NCBI GenBank assembly: GCA_949743325.1
Contig: CATJTQ010000089.1
Coordinates: forward strand, 85,548 to 149,547
Reading direction: 5' to 3'
DNA: 64,000 nt
Origin: an uncultured Lachnospiraceae bacterium
GTDB lineage: Bacteria > Bacillota > Clostridia > Lachnospirales > Lachnospiraceae
Shown: positions 51,702 to 59,450 of the stretch, one piece after another
How positions within the stretch are numbered: the first letter of the stretch is position 1
Layout of the letters: each line of letters begins with the position of its first letter
The notes under the pieces: model-generated
The model's database searches: none
What the model was told of the DNA's origin: nothing
Seen by the model: the letters and a program-made list of their open reading frames with translations, nothing else
Program-made: the position numbers and the translations under genes

Positions 51702-53747
51702 TTATAATTGTACATTTTCTCTTTCTTTAAATTTTTCTGCCAACTCAGGATGCTCCTTTTGAATTTTTAGAAAAACTTCCCTTTTTCTGCTCTCTATTTT
51801 CTCAGCAATAATATCCTCATCCTCATCAGATATTTTTACAATCTCAGATAAATGAGCCTCCAAATGATTGAGCCAATCTTCCTCATCCATCGGATCCATC
51901 TGATTCCACATTCCATGTACAAGCATATTCCAATCATGAGTCTTCTCTAACATTTCAATCTGCCTATGAATCTGTTTCTCAATCTGACTCTCTGCATCAA
52001 GCCCAAACGCCCAGACAAACTCATGTACAGAACTCTGAGCATTTCTTCTTATAACTGAATGAGATTTATTATCAGCCCCTTCCAGCGGATAAGGCTTTAC
52101 AATACCCATATCCATCAATGCAATTTCTATAGTCTTTCTCACCGTACCATTTTCAATAAGCCATCCAATACCAAGAGAACGCATTTGCTCATTTAACTCT
52201 GAAATATGCTCTGTTATAAAAAACTTAATTCCCTTTTCTCTTAAATAATTATAAATTAGCACAATTCTCTCCGCTGCTGTTACATCTATACTTACAATAC
52301 CTCCAGCATCTACAATTACAGCCTTCGTATCATCTTTAATACAATCTTCTATATCCATTTGAAATACAGACACATTTGCAAAAAATAAATTTCCGCTGAA
52401 ACGATATACAACAACATTTTGTATCGGATAAATATATCCAAACCTAGACATATCAAACAACTCATTATGCCCTGGCAAAACACCCAGAAAACACCTTGGT
52501 GGATCTGCCGCACGTCTTATCACAGATACAAAAGACAATAAAACGCCTACCATAACACCATATATTCTGCCAAGCACCAATACACCCAAAAATGCACCGC
52601 AAAAAATATAAAATTCTCCTCTGCTTACTCTCCATAGCTTTTTTGCCAATGTAAATTCACAAGCGCCAATTAGACCGGAGATTACAATCGCTGTCAACAC
52701 CGGAATAGGAAAATAACCTATAAAACCTGTACCAAATATAAGCACCAATATCATAGTTAGTCCAGCTATAATACTGGTAAGCTGAGTTTTGGACCCATAT
52801 TGCTCACCTGTAACAGATCTGGATACAGAACCATTAATTGGACAACAACCTGTAAATGCAGCAACTAAATTCCCACAGGCAAAAGCTAATATTTCCTGAT
52901 TATCATTTAACTGATAACCATTTTTAATAGCCAAACTATTTTCTGCAAGTAATGTTTCAGACATAATTACCAGTGCAATAGAAAGGCTTATTCCAAGAAC
53001 ATCTATTATATCAACCGCCAAAATATCAGGAAAAACAAATTTTGGCAGCCCTGGTTCTACCGACGATAATAACGCAATTCCATAATTCTCAATATGAAAA
53101 AAAACTGTCAGCAAAGCACCTGCTGCCATTATAACAGCAAGCATAGGAAACTTTGGTATAAACCTCTTAGACAAACGCAAAATAATAAAAGAAGTTACAC
53201 CTAACAGTAAAGATGGCACATTGATATTTACAATAGTATGAATCAAATGTTCCACCAATTCTACTAACTCCCCTGTTCCGCCAGAACCACCAAACATTTT
53301 AGGAATCTGCATAAGAATTACAGTACAGCAGATTCCTGATACAAATCCGCCAATTACAGGAGTTGAAATATAATTAACAAGTTTTCCAGCCCTAAGAAAA
53401 AAGAACAAAAAAAGCCATAAAGCTGTAAAAAAAGTAATTACCGGAACAATTCTTATTGCGTCCTCCGAACCCGCCGTAATTCCAAAAGAAATAAGAGAAG
53501 CGCCAACAAGCGCTGCCGGCGCTGCATCCACACCAAATATAAACTGCGGCGATGTAGAGAACAGAGCAAATAAAATTATAGGAAATACAGAACCATAAAG
53601 ACCATAAACTGCGGGAAGTCCTGAAATCTGTGCATAACCAATAGAAGTAGGTATGGAAATTGCCGCTATAATAATTCCAGCTATCAAATCTTTTGAAAAG
53701 TATTTTTTATTATAATTTTTCAAAGTATTACAAAACACAATTTTCAT
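51702..53747 (-). CDS. SulP-family anion transporter with STAS domain and long C-terminal extension
   Basis: Membrane transporter for sulfate or related anions. Residues 14-410 hold about ten to twelve helices with SLC26/SulP signatures: IPTSIGYAQISGLPAVYGLYGSVFP and VSRSVTGEQYGSKTQL; then a STAS domain (NVVVYRFSGNLFFANV, VDAGGIVSIDVTAAERIVLIYN). After about 560 a polar extension of some 120 residues (Trp/His/Glu-rich, HDWNMLVHGMWNQMDPMDEEDWLNHLEAHLSEI) follows that I cannot place. Monocistronic. Confidence 0.9.
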   Translation of the reverse strand: MKIVFCNTLKNYNKKYFSKDLIAGIIIAAISIPTSIGYAQISGLPAVYGLYGSVFPIILFALFSTSPQFIFGVDAAPAALVGASLISFGITAGSEDAIRIVPVITFFTALWLFLFFFLRAGKLVNYISTPVIGGFVSGICCTVILMQIPKMFGGSGGTGELVELVEHLIHTIVNINVPSLLLGVTSFIILRLSKRFIPKFPMLAVIMAAGALLTVFFHIENYGIALLSSVEPGLPKFVFPDILAVDIIDVLGISLSIALVIMSETLLAENSLAIKNGYQLNDNQEILAFACGNLVAAFTGCCPINGSVSRSVTGEQYGSKTQLTSIIAGLTMILVLIFGTGFIGYFPIPVLTAIVISGLIGACEFTLAKKLWRVSRGEFYIFCGAFLGVLVLGRIYGVMVGVLLSFVSVIRRAADPPRCFLGVLPGHNELFDMSRFGYIYPIQNVVVYRFSGNLFFANVSVFQMDIEDCIKDDTKAVIVDAGGIVSIDVTAAERIVLIYNYLREKGIKFFITEHISELNEQMRSLGIGWLIENGTVRKTIEIALMDMGIVKPYPLEGADNKSHSVIRRNAQSSVHEFVWAFGLDAESQIEKQIHRQIEMLEKTHDWNMLVHGMWNQMDPMDEEDWLNHLEAHLSEIVKISDEDEDIIAEKIESRKREVFLKIQKEHPELAEKFKERENVQL

Positions 53748-53914
53748 TAGTTCTCTCCTAATTTAAAAAATAGTCTGCCTTTGGGTATATCTTCTAATCT
53801 ACCATCCACAAAGCGATAAATTATAATATTTTAATAAATTATACCATAATTTTCATATAATTGTAAAACTGTATTTCTTAAAATTATTATATATTGTTAA
53901 GAATAATTTTAATA

Positions 53915-54895
53915 TTATTTATTATACCTGCGTATTTTGTCTGCCGAATAATAAACCCTTCTCGAAAAAGCTCCGCCATTGGCGTTTATTAATTCAGAAA
54001 ATGTAACCAGCTTAAAGCCCTGATCCAATAATTTTGGAACTATCTCCTCAACAGCATCTGCTGTCGATTCATATAAATCATGCATGAGAATAATATCACC
54101 ATTTTTAATATCCGTTGTAGCAATCTCTATCACCTCTCCCGCATCCTGATTTTTCCAATCTAATGTATCTACGCTCCACATAGCAACTGGACAGTCAACA
54201 ATCTCTATTATTCGTTTATCATATACTCCTCCCGGTGGTCTGATACAACTTGTATTCTCTTTGGTAATTTTATTTAATGCCTCATCTGTAGCGTTAATCT
54301 CGTTTATTAACTGCTCTCTGCTCATACTTGTTAGATATTTATGACTATATGTATGACCCCCAATCTGGCATCCTAATTCATATTCTCTCTTAACTTGTTC
54401 TGGATAATCAGCAATTCTCTGTCCTATTAGAAAAAATGTTGCTTTTGCATCATATTTTTTTAATATATCTAAAATTCTATCTGTATAAGCTGACGGTCCG
54501 TCATCAAATGTAAGCGCCACCATCTTTACCCCGTTTAAATCTTCGCTGACAAGTTTCCCATCATCATCAAACTTATACTTAATATCTGATATAATCTGTT
54601 CTCCAGTAACAATCTCTCCCTCTTCATTAGCATAGTATCTCTCTTGTTCAGAAACATTAATCCAACCTTTCTTTAAAATTCCTTTTTCATCAAAATAATA
54701 TTTCTTACCATTAATTTTCTGCAAACCTACTAAATGTGCTCCTTTTTTTTCAATACAGCTCTTATCCGAAACTATTCTTTCATAAAATACAAACTCATCA
54801 TCAGACTTTTGTATAGTATCCGTTAAAAACACTACCACTCCTACAAGAAGTGAAAAATAAGCCATGATATATAATGTATACTTTACTTTATTCAT
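53915..54895 (-). CDS. Polysaccharide deacetylase with cell-wall-binding repeats
   Basis: NodB-type carbohydrate esterase likely acting on N-acetyl sugars of the wall. Signal/membrane helix at residues 6-25 (start ATG 54895, 7 bases after AAGGAAG); then two CW-binding-like repeats (GLQKINGKKYYFDEKGILKKGWINV and following) at about 55-110; then the NodB domain with MVALTFDDGPSAYTD, GGHTYSHKYLT (zinc H-x3-H), RPPGGVYDKR and MHDLYEST. 326 residues. Confidence 0.92.
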   Translation of the reverse strand: MNKVKYTLYIMAYFSLLVGVVVFLTDTIQKSDDEFVFYERIVSDKSCIEKKGAHLVGLQKINGKKYYFDEKGILKKGWINVSEQERYYANEEGEIVTGEQIISDIKYKFDDDGKLVSEDLNGVKMVALTFDDGPSAYTDRILDILKKYDAKATFFLIGQRIADYPEQVKREYELGCQIGGHTYSHKYLTSMSREQLINEINATDEALNKITKENTSCIRPPGGVYDKRIIEIVDCPVAMWSVDTLDWKNQDAGEVIEIATTDIKNGDIILMHDLYESTADAVEEIVPKLLDQGFKLVTFSELINANGGAFSRRVYYSADKIRRYNK

Positions 54896-54952
54896 TACTA
54901 ATCTTCCTTCTTCTTTATAATAATATTTATACAAATCTTTTTTAATATATTC

Positions 54953-54995
54953 ATAAAAAAACACATTGCAAAATATATATTACATTTGCAATGTG
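54953..54995 (-). terminator. Terminator of the small HTH gene
   Basis: CACATTGCAAA (54962-54972) pairs perfectly with TTTGCAATGTG (54985-54995), followed on the minus strand by seven Ts. It overlaps the upstream end of the deacetylase's open frame, supporting the later start of that gene. Confidence 0.88.
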
Positions 54996-55005
54996 CATGT
55001 TTTAT

Positions 55006-55212
55006 TTATTTTCTAGCTGAATTATCTATAAAATTCTCTGGTCTGATATGTAAATAACAGCAAATACTTAAAAACTCTTCTGCACTTAAACTTAACTTAC
55101 TATTACTCTGCAGTTTTTCTCGCGAAATTCCCAAATCCTTTGAAATATCCTCTAAATTGATATTATTTACGGATAAGTAGTTAACAATCTTTTCTGTCAC
55201 AGATTTCTCCAA
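55006..55212 (-). CDS. Small XRE-like helix-turn-helix protein
   Basis: 68 residues starting with TTG just after GGGTGGGAAG. The pattern VTEKIVNYLSVNNINLEDISKDLGISREKLQ is a helix-turn-helix (XRE/Cro type), with the rest (SLSAEEFLSICCYLHIRPENFI) completing a five-helix domain. No second domain. Divergent from another HTH gene across a 267-base gap, a common layout for paired regulators. Target unknown. Confidence 0.75.
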   Translation of the reverse strand: MEKSVTEKIVNYLSVNNINLEDISKDLGISREKLQSNSKLSLSAEEFLSICCYLHIRPENFIDNSARK

Positions 55213-55479
55213 TACTTCCCACCCCCTGTATTTCTTTAAATTACAGAAATTATTACTTATCTATAAACACTATTATATTCTTAAATACTAAGAAGTTCAA
55301 CATTTATTTTAATTGATTGGTAATAATAATTCTTAGCATAACAGAAAAGATTGACTAAATACAATTTTAAAGATATCATAATATTCAAATAAACCGCTGT
55401 AGCAGCCATATTTTAAGAAGAAACATTTACTTGACTTAATGCTCGTGGTAATATAAGGGAGAAAAGGAGAAGATTATTT

Positions 55480-55809
55480 ATGAAAAATGAAATGATTGCT
55501 AAAGTGCTTAAAGATTATAGAAAAAAGAGAAACATGTCTGTTAAAGAGGTATGTCTAAAATTAGAAAATAAATCATTGCATGTTGCAGAAAAAACTTTAT
55601 ATGGTTGGGAAAACGGACAAGCTCAGCCTGATGCCGATACCCTTCTTATACTGTGTGAAATATATGAAATTGAAGATATATTAGCTACTTTTGGCTATAC
55701 AAAAAATTGTTATTTTCATGTCAGCCAGCTTGAAAGAGAAATTATTAAACAGCTTAGAAAACAGCCTGAATGGCTTAATGCAATTAAAAAACTTCTAGAT
55801 GTAAAATAA
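55480..55809 (+). CDS. XRE-family transcriptional regulator
   Basis: 109 residues. AKVLKDYRKKRNMSVKEVCLKLENKSLHVAEKTLYGWENGQAQPDADTLLILCEIYEI is a canonical Cro/C1 helix-turn-helix domain; the C-terminal helical tail (HVSQLEREIIKQLRKQPEWLNAIKKLLDVK) may allow dimers. AAAGGAGAAG before the ATG. A possible promoter is TTGACT at 55433 with TATAAG or TAAGGG downstream (15 or 17 bases); spacing is uncertain. No neighbour reveals its target. Confidence 0.88.
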   Translation: MKNEMIAKVLKDYRKKRNMSVKEVCLKLENKSLHVAEKTLYGWENGQAQPDADTLLILCEIYEIEDILATFGYTKNCYFHVSQLEREIIKQLRKQPEWLNAIKKLLDVK

Positions 55810-55841
55810 ATAAACTAATTAAAAACTTTCTAAATATTTTA

Positions 55842-55909
55842 GTCAAATACCCCACAGCAAGCTTATCAATCATAAAGCTTGATTTTCAGCAAAACTTGGG
55901 GTATTTGAC
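55842..55909. repeat. Nested inverted repeat with 13-bp perfect arms
   Basis: GTCAAATACCCCA (55842-55854) and TGGGGTATTTGAC (55897-55909) are perfect arms; inside, CAAGCTT / AAGCTTG (55858-55864, 55875-55881) forms a second stem. There is no following T-run on either side, so a classic terminator is not evident, though it lies just after the XRE gene. Confidence 0.6.
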
Positions 55910-55976
55910 CATATAAGTATCTCCAAATAATACTTAGAAAAATATTTTCAAACATATTTAATAAGTTTATTATAAA

Positions 55977-56903
55977 TCAATCGTCCTCAATAATCAACTT
56001 ATCAACCGCACTCTCATCGACTGGTTTTGATTTCATATCATCTATCTCATTTTTCATCTGCTGTGCCCTTTTATCCATTGTTATAGCTCTCATAATAATA
56101 TTTATATCCTCAGGAGAGAACATTGTTATTGCCTTTGCCAAATCACCATAATTATCACGGTTTACTCTTAAACATCCTCCTTTTGATAAAGGAATATTTA
56201 ACACTTTGTTAGGATCACTCATATCTCCAAGACACAATTGATTTTTTTCATTGTCACATACAAACACAACTCCTTTGTATGTAATAATCCCATTTTCATC
56301 TGCAAGATAGGAATAAGGTGCTCCAAAATCACCTTTAATTCTATCAGCAAGCAACGAATTCACTTTAAGATCCTTCAACTCCTGATCTTCCTGAATATCC
56401 ATATTTTCTCTTTCTTCCTCAAGATGCTCAATATCCTCTTTAATACTTTGTTTAATTTCATCAATAGCAGTATCAACCTTTTTAAGAAGTTTTTCCCAAT
56501 CTTCCAATGATACTTCCAAGGCACCTATCTGAAATTTTTCAGGCCCGTTCTTTATACGATCTTCAACATAATCACGATAAGATTTCATCGCATTATAATA
56601 TTCTTCTTTTGTAGTATAATTTTCCCTTTTAGGCTCTTCAGTTACACTCCACTGCCTTTTAATATTATCTTTTACAGTATTATTGGAAGAATTGTTAAAA
56701 TCTCCATTTCTGTTATAATTTCCGCTCATAACTGCTTCGCGGTCATCTTGATTACTGCTGCAGTATGTATCATACCTTGACTCTTTTTTCTCTTTTTCAG
56801 TCAATACCGTTTTAAAATTCAAATACGAATAAGAATGTTTTTCACTTTTATTTTTTACACTGTTCCCTGAATTAACATTGCGGTTTACCGCCTCAAATAA
56901 CAT
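55977..56903 (-). CDS. Unrecognised coiled-coil-containing protein
   Basis: 308 residues from the ATG at 56903, which has AAGGAG 9 bases upstream. No signal peptide or membrane helix. N-terminal 90 residues are Asn/Ser-rich and probably unstructured (NYNRNGDFNNSSNNTVK); the middle is a charged helix (DWEKLLKKVDTAIDEIKQSIKEDIEHLEEERENMD); then a compact region with YSYLADENGIITYKGVVFVCDNEKNQ and LCLGDM; the end is again helical. I recognise no family. Neighbours on both sides are transcribed separately. Confidence 0.75.
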   Translation of the reverse strand: MLFEAVNRNVNSGNSVKNKSEKHSYSYLNFKTVLTEKEKKESRYDTYCSSNQDDREAVMSGNYNRNGDFNNSSNNTVKDNIKRQWSVTEEPKRENYTTKEEYYNAMKSYRDYVEDRIKNGPEKFQIGALEVSLEDWEKLLKKVDTAIDEIKQSIKEDIEHLEEERENMDIQEDQELKDLKVNSLLADRIKGDFGAPYSYLADENGIITYKGVVFVCDNEKNQLCLGDMSDPNKVLNIPLSKGGCLRVNRDNYGDLAKAITMFSPEDINIIMRAITMDKRAQQMKNEIDDMKSKPVDESAVDKLIIEDD

Positions 56904-57104
56904 AGTCTTCCATCTCCTTAATTGATATATTAAACTATTATTAAACTGCAAATTATTCACATACTTAACATACAATATTTTTTATTATTATTTCAATTTT
57001 CGCAGTTTCCTATCATATATATTATCGGCATATGGTTATTTTCCATTAACTGTATATACAATTAAGATTATTAAATTCACTTAGATATAAACATTATTAT
57101 TTAA

Positions 57105-58106
57105 TTATATTTCCCACTCTTTTTCATATCTAATACTTAATGTATTATCTGCATTAAATACAATAGGAAGCCAGATATATGAACAATGAAGAAAATTAGA
57201 AGTATTATGTCTCTCAGCCATAAAGATATACATATCACTTCTGCCCTCTACTTTGAAAATATATGTCCCCTGAGAATGAAATGTAAGATGTTCATTGTCA
57301 CCAATACACGGATCTCCCATATCCTTCCAAGGTCCGAATAAATTAGAGGCACGATAGTATTTTGCCTGATTAAAATCCCATGAAGTTAAATCAGAAGTAA
57401 TCATGTAATAATAATCTTTATATTTTACAAGAGCAGCGGCCTCACGCCAATATGCCTCTTCAATTCTGACATATTCATCAGTAAATGACATATAATCATC
57501 GCTTAATTTTACAATATAAAGACAGCGGTCAACATCATCTCCATCCCAACTGTCGCCTGTCTGTCTGTCATAAATAAAATAAGCACATCCGTCGTCATCC
57601 TTGTATAATGTACAATCCCTCACATATCCTTTATCATCGATAGGCCTTGTAAAACCAAGCCATTTATATGTTCCGTTTACTGTATCACACACTGCAACTC
57701 CAGCCTCTGCAGTCCCTTCAGTAAATCCGTGATCTCCAGGATATTTAATATAATGACACCATAATACAAACTGCTTTGTATTTTCATTATATATTATTTT
57801 AGGTCTCTCAAATCTCATTGGTCCATACAATTGACTTCTGGAATCATCAGAACATGGTAAAATAATTCCCTCATACTTCCAATTCTGTAAATCTTGAGAG
57901 GCATACATAGCTACTCCTGACACTGTAGTCTGCCCTCCTTTTCCAGCTCCATCAAATGGCAGATTTCGAAGTGCCATACCATACCAATGATATACGCCAT
58001 CAACAAAAATTATTCCTCCGTCACTTACATTTATCACATTACCATCAGTGTCATACCAATCAATAAATTCTGTTAATTCTCCATTTTTTATAATTGCAGT
58101 CTCCAT
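57105..58106 (-). CDS. GH43-like five-bladed-propeller glycosidase, cytoplasmic
   Basis: 333 residues with no signal peptide. Pattern INVSDGGIIFVDGVYHWYGMALRN, GVAMYASQDLQNWKYEGIIL, RFERPKIIYNENTKQFVLWCHY, VRDCTLYKDDDGCAYFIYD and HFEAAALVKYKDYYYMITS-like strands match glycoside hydrolase family 43/DUF377-type propellers; acidic residues in NVSDGG, RDCTLYKDDDG and the Glu in YWREAAAL are candidates for catalysis. Lack of export suggests it works on imported oligosaccharides. Substrate unknown; family 43 is likely but the subfamily is not decided. Confidence 0.85.
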   Translation of the reverse strand: METAIIKNGELTEFIDWYDTDGNVINVSDGGIIFVDGVYHWYGMALRNLPFDGAGKGGQTTVSGVAMYASQDLQNWKYEGIILPCSDDSRSQLYGPMRFERPKIIYNENTKQFVLWCHYIKYPGDHGFTEGTAEAGVAVCDTVNGTYKWLGFTRPIDDKGYVRDCTLYKDDDGCAYFIYDRQTGDSWDGDDVDRCLYIVKLSDDYMSFTDEYVRIEEAYWREAAALVKYKDYYYMITSDLTSWDFNQAKYYRASNLFGPWKDMGDPCIGDNEHLTFHSQGTYIFKVEGRSDMYIFMAERHNTSNFLHCSYIWLPIVFNADNTLSIRYEKEWEI

Positions 58107-58151
58107 ACATTTCTCCTTATTGTTAATATAAAATAATTTTATAATTTACTT

Positions 58152-58180
58152 ATTATATCATTTTCCAAATTTATATACAA
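58152..58180 (-). promoter_or_regulatory. Possible promoter of the GH43-like gene
   Basis: Minus strand TTGTAT (58175-58180), 17 bases, TATAAT (58152-58157). Confidence 0.55.
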
Positions 58181-58198
58181 TATTTTATACCATTTCTA

Positions 58199-58227
58199 TT
58201 GACAAATGTGCGACAATTAGTTACAAT
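58199..58227 (+). promoter_or_regulatory. Promoter of the UroD-family gene
   Basis: TTGACA (58199-58204), 17 bases, TACAAT (58222-58227). It starts 19 bases from the divergent GH43 promoter's -35 box. Confidence 0.75.
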
Positions 58228-58299
58228 TCACCCAACAGCGCATAGTTAAATTGTATGCTCACTATCACTGCATAAATTATTTTTTGGAGGATTTTACAT

Positions 58300-59346
58300 A
58301 TGAAAGTTAAACATGATATAACCTTCCATCCATCATGGTGGTATAAAAATGCTGATATACATTTTACACAAGATTTTTTTGATGAACCTGAATACCGTAT
58401 GGAATGTGATATAAAAATGAGAAAAACACTTTATGAACATTTCGGACAATATGGTCTTGGTGAAAAAAATCCTCAGAAACGCCCTCTATTGGGATCTGAT
58501 CTTCTTGCAGCAGGATACTTATATTCACAGATAATGGGCTGTGATATTGTTTATAATGAAGACAATTCACCGCAAGTTGTCTGTATGGACTTAGATGAAG
58601 ACAGTATAGAAGATATTGAACTTCCTAATCTTGATAAAAACCCTGTATGGTCTGCAACTCAGAAACAAATTGATTATCTTCTTGATAAATATGGTTATGT
58701 TGAGACACACATTAATTTAATGGGAATTCAAAATATTGCCCTTGACCTAATGGGTCAGGAACTTATGGTATCTTACTATACCGCACCAGACGAGGTAGAT
58801 GAACTATTAAATAAAATAACAGAATTAAGCATAAACATAGGAATCATCTTCAAGAAATTAAATTCTTCCGTATCAGGCGGTGTTACTGCAATTACCAATC
58901 AGACCATTCCTGAATGTTACCTGACATCAAATTGTTCTGTTGAGATGATTTCCAATGATCTGTATGAAAAATTTCTGTTAAAATATGATCAAAAACTTGC
59001 AGATACATTTAAATCATTTGGAGTACACCATTGCGGACAGACAATGGAACATGTTGTTGAAGGATATTCAAAAATTAAAGGACTAACATTTGCTGAAGTC
59101 GGTGCCGGTTCTGACATGTCCAAAGTAAGGGAAACACTTCCAAACATACACTTAAACGCCCGTTACTCACCAGCCAAACTGGCTGATGCATCAGAAAATG
59201 ATATATTTACTCAAGTAGAAGCATTAGTAAAAGCAGGTGACAATACAAATCATGCCATCTCAATTTCTTGTGTAGGAATTGACGGTAACGTTTCTGACAA
59301 CCAAATCATCAATTTCTTAAAAGCTTGTGATGCCATAAATTTATAA
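58300..59346 (+). CDS. UroD-family protein, corrinoid/methylcobamide methyltransferase-like
   Basis: 348 residues of the uroporphyrinogen-decarboxylase superfamily, which also includes MtaA-type methyltransferases. The zinc motif H-x-C ... C seen in MtaA/MtbA is visible: VHHCG (H243, C245) and SISCVGID (C324). The N-terminal RQAGR substrate motif of true UroD is absent, so it is not a haem enzyme. GGSS-like SVSGGVTAIT and FAEVGAGSD are also present. No corrinoid-protein or methyltransferase partner lies nearby. TTTGGAGG precedes the ATG. Confidence 0.85.
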   Translation: MKVKHDITFHPSWWYKNADIHFTQDFFDEPEYRMECDIKMRKTLYEHFGQYGLGEKNPQKRPLLGSDLLAAGYLYSQIMGCDIVYNEDNSPQVVCMDLDEDSIEDIELPNLDKNPVWSATQKQIDYLLDKYGYVETHINLMGIQNIALDLMGQELMVSYYTAPDEVDELLNKITELSINIGIIFKKLNSSVSGGVTAITNQTIPECYLTSNCSVEMISNDLYEKFLLKYDQKLADTFKSFGVHHCGQTMEHVVEGYSKIKGLTFAEVGAGSDMSKVRETLPNIHLNARYSPAKLADASENDIFTQVEALVKAGDNTNHAISISCVGIDGNVSDNQIINFLKACDAINL

Positions 59347-59365
59347 TAAATGCTTTTATAGAATG

Positions 59366-59450
59366 GAGCTGTTGAAAATGATTTTATACACACAATATAT
59401 AACCATAATATATATTGTGTGCAACTATCATTTAACAACAGCTCTATTTT
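59366..59450. terminator. Long two-tier hairpin between the UroD-family gene and the hybrid kinase gene
   Basis: Outer arms GAGCTGTTG (59366-59374) and CAACAGCTC (59436-59444); inner 13-bp arms CACACAATATATA (59389-59401) and TATATATTGTGTG (59409-59421). T-rich tail on the plus strand. Probably a bidirectional terminator for the two converging genes. Confidence 0.75.

Noticed and set aside
55006..55909. Prophage or plasmid remnant suggested by the two HTH genes and the inverted repeat
   Set aside because: No integrase, recombinase, phage structural gene, attachment repeat or tRNA is present, and flanking genes are ordinary.
58300..59346. True uroporphyrinogen decarboxylase (hemE)
   Set aside because: The N-terminal RQAGR substrate motif is absent and a zinc-binding H-x-C...C set of methyltransferases is present instead.
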